DNA of 64,000 nt from Kosakonia sp. SMBL-WEM22 (GCF_014490785.1 NZ_CP051488.1:2604001-2668000); one strand, 5' to 3'. Counted from the stretch's first letter, positions 38,877 through 48,162 are shown. Made by a program: numbers and translations. Notes: generated by a model not told the origin, from the letters alone.

Positions 38877-39824
38877 GTGCCTGATATGAAGCTTTTTGCT
38901 GGTAACGCCACCCCGGAACTAGCACAACGTATTGCCAACCGCCTGTACACTTCTCTCGGCGACGCCGCCGTAGGTCGCTTTAGCGACGGCGAAGTCAGCG
39001 TACAAATCAATGAAAACGTACGCGGTGGTGATATTTTCATCATCCAGTCCACTTGTGCTCCTACAAACGACAACCTGATGGAATTGGTTGTGATGGTCGA
39101 TGCCCTGCGCCGTGCTTCCGCAGGCCGTATCACCGCCGTTATTCCCTACTTTGGTTACGCCCGTCAGGATCGCCGCGTCCGCTCCGCTCGCGTACCGATT
39201 ACCGCAAAAGTCGTTGCCGATTTCCTCTCAAGCGTTGGCGTTGACCGCGTCCTCACCGTAGACCTGCATGCTGAACAGATTCAGGGCTTCTTTGATGTAC
39301 CGGTTGATAACGTGTTCGGCAGCCCGATCCTGCTTGAAGATATGCTGCAGCTGAACCTCGATAACCCGATTGTGGTTTCCCCGGATATTGGCGGCGTGGT
39401 TCGCGCACGTGCCATTGCCAAACTGCTGAACGATACCGACATGGCGATCATTGATAAGCGCCGCCCGCGCGCCAACGTTTCTCAGGTGATGCACATCATC
39501 GGCGACGTGGCGAACCGCGACTGCGTGCTGGTTGACGATATGATCGACACCGGCGGTACGCTGTGCAAAGCAGCAGAAGCCCTGAAAGAGCGCGGCGCAA
39601 AACGCGTCTTCGCTTACGCCACCCACCCGATTTTCTCCGGTAATGCGGTGAATAACCTGCGTAACTCCGTGATTGACGAAGTGGTCGTCTGCGACACCAT
39701 TCCGCTGAGCGAAGAGATCAGAGCGCTGCCTAACGTACGTACGCTGACGCTTTCTGGCATGCTGGCCGAAGCTATTCGCCGTATCAGCAATGAAGAGTCA
39801 ATCTCTGCGATGTTCGAACATTAA
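38877..39824 (+). CDS. prs: Ribose-phosphate pyrophosphokinase Prs
   Basis: Makes PRPP from ribose-5-phosphate and ATP for purine, pyrimidine, NAD, histidine and tryptophan synthesis; cytoplasmic hexamer. There are 315 residues, exactly the E. coli length, with nearly identical sequence. The PRPP-binding loop VLVDDMIDTGGTL and the DLHAEQIQGFFD divalent-cation/ribose-phosphate block are intact. I chose the GTG at 38877: it yields MPDMKLFAGN as in E. coli and has GAGG eight bases upstream. An in-frame ATG at 38859 would add six unrelated residues. Confidence 0.98.
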   Translation: MPDMKLFAGNATPELAQRIANRLYTSLGDAAVGRFSDGEVSVQINENVRGGDIFIIQSTCAPTNDNLMELVVMVDALRRASAGRITAVIPYFGYARQDRRVRSARVPITAKVVADFLSSVGVDRVLTVDLHAEQIQGFFDVPVDNVFGSPILLEDMLQLNLDNPIVVSPDIGGVVRARAIAKLLNDTDMAIIDKRRPRANVSQVMHIIGDVANRDCVLVDDMIDTGGTLCKAAEALKERGAKRVFAYATHPIFSGNAVNNLRNSVIDEVVVCDTIPLSEEIRALPNVRTLTLSGMLAEAIRRISNEESISAMFEH

Positions 39825-39837
39825 TCGATGCTGCATA

Positions 39838-39865
39838 CCAAACCCGCTCCGGCGGGTTTTTTTAA
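39838..39865 (+). terminator. prs intrinsic terminator
   Basis: AAACCCGC-TCC-GGCGGGTTTTTTT hairpin starting 14 bases past the prs stop. Confidence 0.9.
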
Positions 39866-39929
39866 CCCTCTATTTTATTTGTATGATTTATTAATTAGTT
39901 AGACTACGCTTCGCAAAAGAGTGACTCCT

Positions 39930-41609
39930 GTGAAAACGTTACTTTCGCCCCACATCATGCCGTTCCGCGCGCTGATTGATGCCTGCTGGAAAGAGAAATA
40001 TACCGCAGCCCGCTTTACCCGCGATTTGATCGCTGGCGTGACCGTGGGCATCATCGCCATTCCACTGGCGATGGCACTGGCAATTGGCAGCGGCGTCGCG
40101 CCGCAGTACGGTTTATACACTGCCGCCGTTGCAGGCATTGTGATTGCGCTGTGCGGCGGGTCGCGCTACAGCGTCTCCGGCCCGACAGCCGCCTTTGTCG
40201 TGATCCTCTACCCGGTTTCGCAGCAGTTTGGCCTCGGCGGCCTGCTGGTGGCGACGCTGATGTCCGGGGTATTCCTGATCCTTTTCGGTCTGGCGCGTTT
40301 TGGTCGCCTGATTGAGTACATCCCGCTCTCCGTGACGCTCGGGTTTACCTCCGGGATCGGCATTACCATCGGTACCATGCAGATCAAAGATTTCCTCGGC
40401 CTGCAAATAGCCCATGTGCCGGAGCATTACCTGCAAAAAGTGGGCGCGCTGGTGATGGCGCTGCCGACCATCAATCCGGGCGATGCCGCCATCGGCGTGG
40501 TCACGCTCGGTACGCTGATCCTCTGGCCGCGTCTGCGTTTGCGCGTACCGGGGCATCTGCCAGCGCTGCTGGCCGGTTGTGCGGTAATGGGCGTGGTCAA
40601 CCTGCTCGGCGGCCATGTCGCCACTATCGGGTCACAGTTTCATTACCTGCTGGCTGACGGCAGCGAGGGCAACGGCATTCCGCAACTACTGCCGCAGCTG
40701 GTACTGCCGTGGGATCTTCCCGGCTCAACTTTCACGCTGAGCTGGGACTCCCTGCGCGCGCTACTACCCGCGGCATTTTCGATGGCAATGCTTGGCGCGA
40801 TTGAATCCCTGCTCTGCGCGGTGGTGCTCGACGGCATGACCGGCACCAAGCATAAAGCCAACAGTGAGCTGATTGGTCAGGGGATGGGCAATATTGTCAC
40901 GCCCTTCTTTGGCGGCATTACGGCTACCGCGGCGATTGCCCGCTCGGCGGCAAACGTGCGCGCCGGTGCCACGTCACCCATTTCTGCGGTGATCCACTCC
41001 CTGCTGGTGATCATGGCGCTGCTGGTGCTGGCTCCCCTGCTCTCCTGGCTGCCGCTCTCGGCGATGGCCGCACTGCTGCTGATGGTCGCGTGGAACATGA
41101 GTGAGGCGCATAAGGTGGTCGATCTACTGCGCCGCGCGCCAGCCGATGACATTGTAGTGATGCTGATCTGCATGTCGCTGACGGTGCTGTTTGATATGGT
41201 GATTGCTATCAGCGTCGGCATTGTCCTCGCCTCGCTGCTGTTTATGCGCCGCATCGCGCGCATGACGCGTCTTGCGGCGGTGAATGTCAGCGTGCCGGAT
41301 GACGTGCTGGTGCTGAGGGTGATCGGCCCGCTCTTTTTCGCGGCAGCAGAGGGGCTGTTCAGCGATCTGGAGACGCGCATCGCCGGAAAACGCATTGTGG
41401 TTCTGAAGTGGGACGCAGTGCCGGTGCTGGACGCCGGTGGGCTTGATGCCTTCCGCCGTTTCGTCAGCCGCCTGCCGGAGGGCACGGAGCTGCGCGTCAG
41501 CAACCTGGAGTTTCAGCCGCTGCGCACCTTTGCCCGCGCCGGTATTCAACCGATCCCTGGCAAGCTGGCCTTCTTCCCCAACCGCGATGCGGCGTTAGCC
41601 GATCTGTGA
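39930..41609 (+). CDS. dauA: C4-dicarboxylate transporter DauA (SulP/SLC26 family)
   Basis: SulP-family transporter; E. coli DauA (YchM) takes up succinate and other dicarboxylates at acidic pH. Twelve to fourteen transmembrane segments span residues about 25-435, with the SulP signature near GLYTAAVAGIVIAL, and a cytoplasmic STAS domain follows (DDVLVLRVIGPLFF through FQPLRTFARAGI). I chose the GTG at 39930: it gives 559 residues as in E. coli and the same nine residues before MPFRALIDACWKEKY. An in-frame GTG at 39921 is possible. The last 15 bases overlap the convergent MerR gene. Confidence 0.95.
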   Translation: MKTLLSPHIMPFRALIDACWKEKYTAARFTRDLIAGVTVGIIAIPLAMALAIGSGVAPQYGLYTAAVAGIVIALCGGSRYSVSGPTAAFVVILYPVSQQFGLGGLLVATLMSGVFLILFGLARFGRLIEYIPLSVTLGFTSGIGITIGTMQIKDFLGLQIAHVPEHYLQKVGALVMALPTINPGDAAIGVVTLGTLILWPRLRLRVPGHLPALLAGCAVMGVVNLLGGHVATIGSQFHYLLADGSEGNGIPQLLPQLVLPWDLPGSTFTLSWDSLRALLPAAFSMAMLGAIESLLCAVVLDGMTGTKHKANSELIGQGMGNIVTPFFGGITATAAIARSAANVRAGATSPISAVIHSLLVIMALLVLAPLLSWLPLSAMAALLLMVAWNMSEAHKVVDLLRRAPADDIVVMLICMSLTVLFDMVIAISVGIVLASLLFMRRIARMTRLAAVNVSVPDDVLVLRVIGPLFFAAAEGLFSDLETRIAGKRIVVLKWDAVPVLDAGGLDAFRRFVSRLPEGTELRVSNLEFQPLRTFARAGIQPIPGKLAFFPNRDAALADL

Positions 41610-42653
41610 TCCCGGCGCGCCGAAGCGGGCGCGCATCATCACTTCGATTGCCCGCTGGAGCCACTGCAGCACCGCGGGCGTCATCCATGTTCCCTTCATC
41701 AGATGCGGCTCCTGCGCCATCGCCGTGCGAAACTTCTGCTGCGTCTGCGGATCGCGCCCGGCATAAGACTGAAACAGCTCCAGCCAGTTTGCCGCCAGCG
41801 ATTGCGCCTCATCACTTTGCGGATCAAGCGCGCGGCGACTGGCATCGTGCAGCTTTGCCACCAGCGCGGGCCACTCCATCATGCGGTCAAAGTAGTGCGC
41901 GCGGGTGAAGGCCATCTCCTCGGGCGTTAAGTAGCGCTGCCAGATAGCCAACTTGCTCTCGGCGAAACTGCGGGTGATGTACTCGGTCATCGCAGGCGTA
42001 ATGCCGGTCTGCTCACGCATCTGCGGTTCGGCGCTGTGCATCTCATTAAGGCGCGTTAAAAACTCCGGCTTGTTGGCCGTATCCTGCTCGAGGCGCGTCA
42101 TCCAGCGGGTTGCCAGATCCATCGCCCGGGCATCATCCGCGGTCACGTGATTGGCCATCAGGGTTTGTGCTTCGCCAACCAGCGCCGCCCAGACGCGGTC
42201 ACGCGCCTCATCCCGCGCGGCAAACGGTAACTCATCTAACTCTTGCGGCGTAAACCAACGATCGTACATTTTCATTAACTCCAGTGTCTGTAGCCAGGAC
42301 TCCAGGTCGGGCTCCGCGCCGCGGGCAAGACCATCCCGTAAATCGACAAGGCGATCGCGCAGGGTTACGATATCGCGCACCTGCCTGTCGAGCCGGGTAA
42401 TCTGGTCATTTAATAATTCAGCCAGCGGACGCGTTTCCCGCGCCAGGTAGTCACCAATTGCCGCCAGTTCCATCCCCGATTTTGCCAGCGCCTGAATCAT
42501 CTGCAGGCGCTTCACATCAGCAAGGTTATAGAGCCGGTAACCGGCGGCGCTTCGGGCAGAAGGCAGCAGCAAGCCAATGTGCTCATAATGATGAAGGGTA
42601 CGAACGCTAATGCCCGCGCGCCGCGCCAGCTCACCTACCTGAATTAACATCAC
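41595..42653 (-). CDS. MerR-family regulator with TipAS-like ligand domain
   Basis: 352-residue transcription regulator. The N-terminal MerR winged helix-turn-helix (VGELARRAGISVRTLHHYEH, residues 6-25, then GYRLYNLADVKRLQ) and coiled coil (about 70-110) are followed by a long helical C-terminal region. That region resembles the TipAS antibiotic-binding domain (YDRWFTPQELDEL and later segments), here apparently doubled or extended compared with the short TipA form. Ligand and targets unknown; no Cys metal motif, so not a metal sensor. No obvious divergent partner: the upstream gene is ychH on the same strand's far side. Its 3' end overlaps dauA by 15 bases. Not at this place in E. coli K-12. 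Confidence 0.85.
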   Translation of the reverse strand: MMLIQVGELARRAGISVRTLHHYEHIGLLLPSARSAAGYRLYNLADVKRLQMIQALAKSGMELAAIGDYLARETRPLAELLNDQITRLDRQVRDIVTLRDRLVDLRDGLARGAEPDLESWLQTLELMKMYDRWFTPQELDELPFAARDEARDRVWAALVGEAQTLMANHVTADDARAMDLATRWMTRLEQDTANKPEFLTRLNEMHSAEPQMREQTGITPAMTEYITRSFAESKLAIWQRYLTPEEMAFTRAHYFDRMMEWPALVAKLHDASRRALDPQSDEAQSLAANWLELFQSYAGRDPQTQQKFRTAMAQEPHLMKGTWMTPAVLQWLQRAIEVMMRARFGAPGSQIG

Positions 42654-42720
42654 TGCTCCTTTCGTGCTCTACAGACGTCACTTTCGTGCCTCACGTTACG
42701 TGAGGGTCAAGCAAAAGACC

Positions 42721-42750
42721 AAAAAAAAACGGCTCCCGCAGGAGCCGTTA
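42721..42750 (-). terminator. ychH intrinsic terminator
   Basis: Stem AACGGCTCC-CGC-AGGAGCCGTT; on the minus strand followed by a run of nine T. It lies 17 bases past the ychH stop. Confidence 0.9.
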
Positions 42751-42766
42751 TCGAAATCAGTGCTGA

Positions 42767-43042
42767 TTAGCCGTGGTTTTGCCGGTCGCGACGGCAGCGT
42801 TTGTCATAGTGGCGCACCCACCAGTATTTGTCGCACACCTCTTCATGGCCGCTGACGCGCGCGCCTGCCAGCCAGAGCACCGCGCCAAGGAAGATGCTGA
42901 GCACCGCGCCATGGGCGAAAAACTGTGGCAGGTTAATCTGCGGAAGCTGGTTGAGAACCGAATAACCGACGCCGACAACCATCACAATTAACCCCAACCC
43001 CATGAGCGCATTGCCGAGTAACGACGCGTTTCTACGTTTCAT
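42767..43042 (-). CDS. ychH: Stress-induced inner membrane protein YchH
   Basis: 91 residues (E. coli 92) with two transmembrane helices (about 13-31 and 44-62) and a charged C-terminal tail HEEVCDKYWWVRHYDKRCRRD containing two cysteines. E. coli ychH is induced by several stresses and by CRP-cAMP and affects biofilm; the molecular role is unknown. GGAG lies seven bases before the ATG on the minus strand. Divergent from pth across 273 bases. Confidence 0.93.
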   Translation of the reverse strand: MKRRNASLLGNALMGLGLIVMVVGVGYSVLNQLPQINLPQFFAHGAVLSIFLGAVLWLAGARVSGHEEVCDKYWWVRHYDKRCRRDRQNHG

Positions 43043-43315
43043 GTGTCACCTCCGAACAAGTGGGTTGGATGGGATATCCCCAATCCTTGTGTGCAAAGTA
43101 TAGACAGCGCCCTTTTTACCGGGTGCGGGCAGGATCACAATTACACATATCCGCCTAACATAAATTTACATATAACCTCATGAACTAATTGAAATTCGAA
43201 TGATTGATCTGAGTAACTACTTTCCAGAAACATGCCAGAAGATGGGAAAATTTTGTCATCGCGCGTCGCTCGACGTAAACTACGCGCCGGACATTGACCT
43301 GGTCAGGAAAAGAAA

Positions 43316-43900
43316 GTGACGATTAAACTGATTGTCGGGCTGGCAAACCCCGGCGCGGAGTATGCCGCGACACGCCACAACGCTGGCGCATGGTATGTAG
43401 ATTTACTGGCGGAGCGCGCCCGTGCGCCATTGCGCGAAGAGCCAAAGTTCTTTGGTTTTACCTCGCGCATTCAGCTGGCGGGCGAAGATGTGCGCCTGCT
43501 GGTGCCCACGACATTTATGAACCTGAGCGGTAAAGCCGTGGCGGCGATGGCGACTTTTTACCGTATCAACCCCGATGAGATCCTCGTGGCGCACGATGAA
43601 CTCGACCTGCCACCAGGGGTGGCAAAGTTTAAGCTCGGCGGCGGCCACGGCGGCCATAACGGCCTGAAAGATATCATCAGCAAACTGGGTAATAACCCCA
43701 ATTTTCACCGCTTACGCATCGGAATCGGCCATCCGGGCGATAAAAATAAAGTTGTCGGTTTTGTGTTGGGTAAACCGCCGGTCTCAGAACAGACGCTGAT
43801 CGATGATGCGGTAGACGAAGCGGCGCGTTGTACCGAAGTGTGGCTGAAAGAGGGGCTGACCAAAGCGACTAATCGCCTGCACGCTTTTAAGGCGCAGTAA
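43316..43900 (+). CDS. pth: Peptidyl-tRNA hydrolase Pth
   Basis: Releases tRNA from peptidyl-tRNAs that drop off ribosomes; essential. There are 194 residues, the E. coli length. The catalytic His is in TRHNAGAWY (residue 21 counting Met), Asn11 in GLANPG, and Asp in HDELDLPPG. The conserved GGGHGGHNGLKDI block is intact. The start is GTG at 43316 (MTIKLIVGLANPG) as in E. coli, with AGGAAAAG upstream. Followed by ychF after 125 bases. Confidence 0.98.
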   Translation: MTIKLIVGLANPGAEYAATRHNAGAWYVDLLAERARAPLREEPKFFGFTSRIQLAGEDVRLLVPTTFMNLSGKAVAAMATFYRINPDEILVAHDELDLPPGVAKFKLGGGHGGHNGLKDIISKLGNNPNFHRLRIGIGHPGDKNKVVGFVLGKPPVSEQTLIDDAVDEAARCTEVWLKEGLTKATNRLHAFKAQ

Positions 43901-44025
43901 GCGCGCGCAGCGCCTTTTTTGCCGCGCGTTACATTGGTTATGTGTATACTAGGCGAAGTTTTTCACTTTTCAACAATCTGTTTTCTATAACGGGTTGATT
44001 ATCAAGAGATTAAGGTAATTACATC

Positions 44026-45117
44026 ATGGGATTCAAATGCGGTATCGTTGGTCTGCCTAACGTAGGTAAATCCACCCTGTTCAACGCGCTCACTAAAGCG
44101 GGTATCGAAGCGGCGAACTTCCCCTTCTGTACCATTGAGCCGAACACCGGTGTCGTACCGATGCCCGATCCGCGTCTCGATAAGCTGGCGGAAATTGTTA
44201 AACCGCAGCGCGTCCTGCCGACCACCATGGAGTTCGTTGATATCGCCGGTCTGGTAAAAGGCGCGTCCAAAGGCGAAGGCCTCGGCAACCAGTTCCTGAC
44301 TAACATCCGTGAAACCGAAGCGATCGGTCACGTGGTGCGCTGCTTCGAGAATGACAACATCATTCACGTTAACAACAAGGTCGATCCGGCTGACGATATT
44401 GACGTTATCAACACCGAGCTGGCGCTGGCGGATCTGGATACCTGCGAACGTGCAATCCACCGCGTGCAGAAGAGAGCCAAAGGCGGCGATAAAGATGCGA
44501 AAGCTGAACTCTCCGCGCTGGAAAAATGCCTGCCGCAGCTGGAAAACGCCGGTATGCTGCGCTCACTGGATCTCTCTGCTGAAGAGAAAGCGGCTATCCG
44601 CTACCTGAGTTTCCTGACGCTAAAACCGACCATGTACATTGCTAACGTCAATGAAGATGGCTTCGAGAACAACCCGTATCTCGACACCGTGCGCGAAATC
44701 GCCGCCAAAGAGGGTTCCGTGGTGGTTGCCGTTTGCGCTTCCGTTGAGTCTGACATTGCCGAACTGGACGATGCCGACCGTGAAGAGTTTATGGCCGAGC
44801 TGGGTCTGGAAGAGCCGGGCCTGAACCGCGTGATCCGCGCCGGTTATGAGCTGCTGAACCTGCAAACCTACTTCACCGCTGGCGTGAAAGAGGTACGCGC
44901 ATGGACGATTCCTGTCGGCGCAACCGCTCCGCAGGCAGCCGGTAAAATCCACACCGATTTCGAGAAAGGCTTTATCCGCGCGCAGACCATCGCCTACGAA
45001 GATTTCATCACCTATAAAGGTGAGCAAGGCGCGAAAGAAGCCGGCAAAATGCGTTCCGAAGGCAAAGAGTACATCGTTAAAGATGGCGACGTGATGAACT
45101 TCCTGTTCAACGTCTAA
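44026..45117 (+). CDS. ychF: Redox-regulated ATPase YchF
   Basis: Obg-family P-loop protein that prefers ATP over GTP (Ola1 in eukaryotes), linked to ribosome binding and to oxidative-stress control in E. coli. There are 363 residues, the E. coli length. The P-loop GLPNVGKSTLFNAL is at 8-21, with the G4-like NVNE in place of NKxD explaining ATP use, a coiled-coil insertion, and a C-terminal TGS domain ending KDGDVMNFLFNV. Last backbone gene before the accessory segment; the normal E. coli neighbours beyond ychF are replaced here. Confidence 0.98.
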   Translation: MGFKCGIVGLPNVGKSTLFNALTKAGIEAANFPFCTIEPNTGVVPMPDPRLDKLAEIVKPQRVLPTTMEFVDIAGLVKGASKGEGLGNQFLTNIRETEAIGHVVRCFENDNIIHVNNKVDPADDIDVINTELALADLDTCERAIHRVQKRAKGGDKDAKAELSALEKCLPQLENAGMLRSLDLSAEEKAAIRYLSFLTLKPTMYIANVNEDGFENNPYLDTVREIAAKEGSVVVAVCASVESDIAELDDADREEFMAELGLEEPGLNRVIRAGYELLNLQTYFTAGVKEVRAWTIPVGATAPQAAGKIHTDFEKGFIRAQTIAYEDFITYKGEQGAKEAGKMRSEGKEYIVKDGDVMNFLFNV

Positions 45118-45173
45118 ATACGCTTTATTGTCTCATGAGATGTCCGAACATCGCATGAAACTCAAAAAACCCC

Positions 45174-45204
45174 AAAAAATCCACGCTATTGCGTGGATTT
45201 TTTA
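45174..45204 (+). terminator. ychF intrinsic terminator
   Basis: AAAAAATCCACGC-TATT-GCGTGGATTTTTTA hairpin about 60 bases past ychF. Confidence 0.9.
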
Positions 45205-45314
45205 TTGCACATCGTCTCATATGATCTCATGAAAGCGCAGTCTAAAATGAGTACATAGATGACTACAATCCGTGTCCATTATCATTTCAGGCGAGTGCAA
45301 GAAATAGACAAGAA

Positions 45315-46186
45315 CTCGCCAGGCTCACTGATACGCAATGCCGCACTGCTAAGCCGAAAGAAAAACTCTATCGACTCAATGACTTCAATGGTCTCTGCCC
45401 CGAAGTGAAACCAATGGTAAAAAGGCATGGCGCTATCGGTTTAAACTCAACGACACAGGCTCGTCAGTTAGATAAGATCCGCAAGGTCAATGACGCATCT
45501 AACACCTTTGAGCTGATTGCCAAAGAGTGGTTGCAGATGAAAGACAGGGCCGAAATCACCAAAACACGCCGACTGGATATGCTTGAACGTGTGGTTTTCC
45601 CGGCAATCGGTAAGCTCCCTGTCAGAGAGATAACTCCACATCACATAGTTAAAATTCTTCAGGAAACCGCTACACGCGGCGCTCCGACTGTTGCTGCTGA
45701 AGCCTGACGTACCATTTCATCGGTTTTCGAGTTGGCAGTGGCAACGCTTAAAGCTGACAGCGATCCTGTCTGGCCTGTACGCAAGCCGCATCCGGCGAAT
45801 AACACACAGCACAAACAGGCATTGAATCCATAGCAAATCGGGAAGCTATTAATCTGTTTTGATAACAGTCGCGGCTCATATCAGGTTAACTATTGCATGT
45901 GGCTAATGAGGTGGACGCTGGCGCGGCCAGCCGAAGTCACCGAAGCTGAATGGGCAGAATTCGATCTCGAAAAGGCACTATGGACCATTCCGGCGACGCG
46001 CATGAAAGCTCGTAGGGAACATGTTATTCCCCTCCCCTCTCAAGCCGTCAACATGCTCAGAACGCTACAGGGATTAACCGGGCATCGACACCATCTCTTT
46101 CCGGGCCGTGATAACCCGTGTGGCCCGATGACATCACACTCGCTGCGTCAGCACCTTAAAAGCCTCGGCTGGAGCGGAACTTTCTA
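45315..46186 (+). pseudogene. Decayed P4-type tyrosine recombinase (integrase) gene
   Basis: Reading one frame gives the N-terminus RLTDTQCRTAKPKEKLYRL of P4-like phage/island integrases (ATG replaced by CTC). After about 33 codons a one-base loss shifts the frame (KKAWRYRFKLND lies in +1). A block of roughly 35 codons is then missing, and the core-binding region resumes (SNTFELIAKEWLQMKD, KTRRLDMLERVVFPAIGKLP). Nonsense codons are at 45705 (TGA) and 45831 (TAG). The catalytic domain begins (WTLARPAEVTEAEWAEFDL, ARREHVIPLP) but stops at SLGWSGTF, before the HxxR and Tyr residues. It is therefore inactive. It marks an old mobile-element junction directly behind ychF. Confidence 0.88.
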
Positions 46187-46400
46187 GAGTTTTCAGGTTT
46201 TTTGTTCATCACGCGTAGCCATATATTAAAAGCCCTGCTGGACCCCTTCCCACTTAATGCCCTCCCTTCCAAAAACCTTCTGTGTACAGCATGCAAATCC
46301 AACGAATGTCTGCTTAGTGCCAAAAGCGAGCAGCACCATGACATTCATGATATGTCTGCTAATATGCGGACGTGTACTGTGGCTTCTAAGTGATGCTGAG

Positions 46401-47036
46401 ATGACTAAAATAACCATTCATATTCTTAATGCTCAGAAAAAACTTACCGCTCACGCTGAATGGCTTCAGACCACCCTCGCCAGCACCTACGCAAAAGCCA
46501 AAAGGCTGATGCCGCTTCCTCCACTGGATGTGGTGGTGAAAGCCGGGACGTCTGTTATCCCTGAAAAAGGGCATGCCGGTTTTTGTCCTGAAGCTGGCGT
46601 TGTCTACATAACTGTCGATCCTGAAAATAATGCATTCTGCAAAAACTATGCGCACTCTATTGAACGTATGTTTGCTCATGAACTGCACCATGCTGCGAGG
46701 TGGGAAGGACCTGGGTATGGCTTAACGTTAGGGGAGGCTTTAGTCTCTGAGGGGCTGGCCGGGCATTTTGCTCTTGAGCTTTTTGGAGGTGAACCTGAAC
46801 TCTGGGAAAGGCTCCGCTCAGATATAGTCAAGCCTTACACTTCACAACTGCACGACAGCTGGCAACGCACTGACTATGACCACAATGCCTGGTTTTTCGG
46901 AACCGGAGATTTGCCAAGGTGGCTGGGATATACCGCCGGGTTCAACCTGATATCCAGATATCTTGCAGTATCCCCACATTTGAAAGCCTCAATGCTGGCG
47001 AACATAAATGCTGAGGAATTTAAGCATTTTATATAG
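46401..47036 (+). CDS. DUF2268 putative Zn-dependent protease
   Basis: 211 residues ending KHFI. HELHH at residues 93-97 (within MFAHELHHAARW) is the zinc-protease HExxH motif, and EALVSEGLAGHFALELFG supplies the downstream Glu expected for DUF2268 proteins. There is no signal peptide, so probably cytoplasmic. I chose the ATG at 46401; the frame is open 48 codons upstream but without similarity or a ribosome-binding site. The substrate is unknown. It lies just after the integrase remnant, so probably acquired with the element. Confidence 0.8.
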   Translation: MTKITIHILNAQKKLTAHAEWLQTTLASTYAKAKRLMPLPPLDVVVKAGTSVIPEKGHAGFCPEAGVVYITVDPENNAFCKNYAHSIERMFAHELHHAARWEGPGYGLTLGEALVSEGLAGHFALELFGGEPELWERLRSDIVKPYTSQLHDSWQRTDYDHNAWFFGTGDLPRWLGYTAGFNLISRYLAVSPHLKASMLANINAEEFKHFI

Positions 47037-47370
47037 AGTTTAGATTCCTCATTTTTTAAAGCCCTTCTTCTGCTCATGAGCGGAAGCTGAATGGTCCGCT
47101 CATCGCGGAGGTTAAGCAAGCACAAGGATTAACCAGGCAGTTCTCATTTATCCTTGGCCGTCAAATCTGGAATAGCACGGTAATGCGCTTTGCATTTCAG
47201 GTTTGGCTCCGTTTGACGCAGCGGCTTTACATAAAGGCATTGCTTCAGCGTCCTGTCAAACACAGAGTAATTGTAGATGAGGGCTTTTCAGCAGTCTCTT
47301 TCCACAAGTGTGATAAAAATTTGTAACGCTGAAGCCCAGAAAATCCGACGGTCAGAAAATATTTCAGTGT
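47037..47370. other. Non-coding stretch between DUF2268 gene and aadA
   Basis: 334 bases with stops in all frames and no recognisable gene, attC site or insertion-sequence end. The genes on either side converge here. Confidence 0.5.
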
Positions 47371-48162
47371 TCAGGAGTTGTCAGGCAAAAGAGCCATAAT
47401 ATGTTCTGCTATGCCCTCGGCGATCTTCCGGACCTGGGTTCCCCTTGAGCGCCATTCATCCTTTACCGTGCCAAGATAAGCGTCTCTTGCATGAGAAATC
47501 AGCGCTATTGCATCAGTATCCAAACGCGAAATTGCCCATTCGGCAGCAACATCTTTTGGCACGAACTCTCCAGTGGCCAACGTTCGCCACATCCGCGTGA
47601 GGGTTAAGAGAACATTTCGCTCATCGCCTTCCAGCGAGCAAAGAAGCGCGGGAAGCGCGTCCTCAATAGCTCGACGCGTGTCCGCATCCGGGATAACCGG
47701 CAGCAAGCTTGACGGGATCGGTCCGAACATCGTTCTCGCTTCCTGGCGTGCCTGTGCAAGAAGTAAAGTAAGCTCGGGATCAGATACTGGCTCCGGTACT
47801 TCACCTGCCTCGAAGCCTTCCCGCAACCATTCGCCATAAACGAACTCGCTGCGAGCTGGATAATAGGGTGTCCTGAGATCGGCCCAATGAAAGACAGTCA
47901 CCTCAAGAGGACGCCGGCCGTTGTTGTCGACGGGGTAACGGCCGGAAATCTTCATTAACTCGCTCACAAGGAATCTGCGCTCCGCATATGTCATGGCCTG
48001 ACTGACAACCACAATTACATCTACGTCGCTATTTGGGCGAAGACCACCAGTCACCGCTGAACCATGTAAATATACACCGAGGAGTGACGTCTCAAAGCAA
48101 ATCTCAATAACTGAAAGTGCTCGGACTGCTTCAAAGGGCATTTCGATTTGATCGATTTTCAT
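47371..48162 (-). CDS. AadA-type aminoglycoside (3'')(9) adenylyltransferase
   Basis: Transfers AMP to streptomycin (3''-OH) and spectinomycin (9-OH), inactivating them; family ANT(3'')-I. There are 263 residues, the usual AadA length. The nucleotidyltransferase motif GSAVTGGLRPNSDVDV (34-49) gives metal-binding Asp46 and Asp48, and the catalytic base Glu87 lies in PLEVTVFHW. The C-terminal helical domain (PEPVSDPELTLLLAQARQEA onward) is complete. No intI, attI, attC or 3' conserved segment is visible, so this is a chromosomal copy like that of Salmonella rather than an integron cassette. Whether it is expressed cannot be told. Confidence 0.93.
   Translation of the reverse strand: MKIDQIEMPFEAVRALSVIEICFETSLLGVYLHGSAVTGGLRPNSDVDVIVVVSQAMTYAERRFLVSELMKISGRYPVDNNGRRPLEVTVFHWADLRTPYYPARSEFVYGEWLREGFEAGEVPEPVSDPELTLLLAQARQEARTMFGPIPSSLLPVIPDADTRRAIEDALPALLCSLEGDERNVLLTLTRMWRTLATGEFVPKDVAAEWAISRLDTDAIALISHARDAYLGTVKDEWRSRGTQVRKIAEGIAEHIMALLPDNS

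Noticed and set aside
47371..48162. Class 1 integron around aadA
   Set aside because: No integrase, attI, attC 59-base element, qacE or sul1 sequence is visible on either side.
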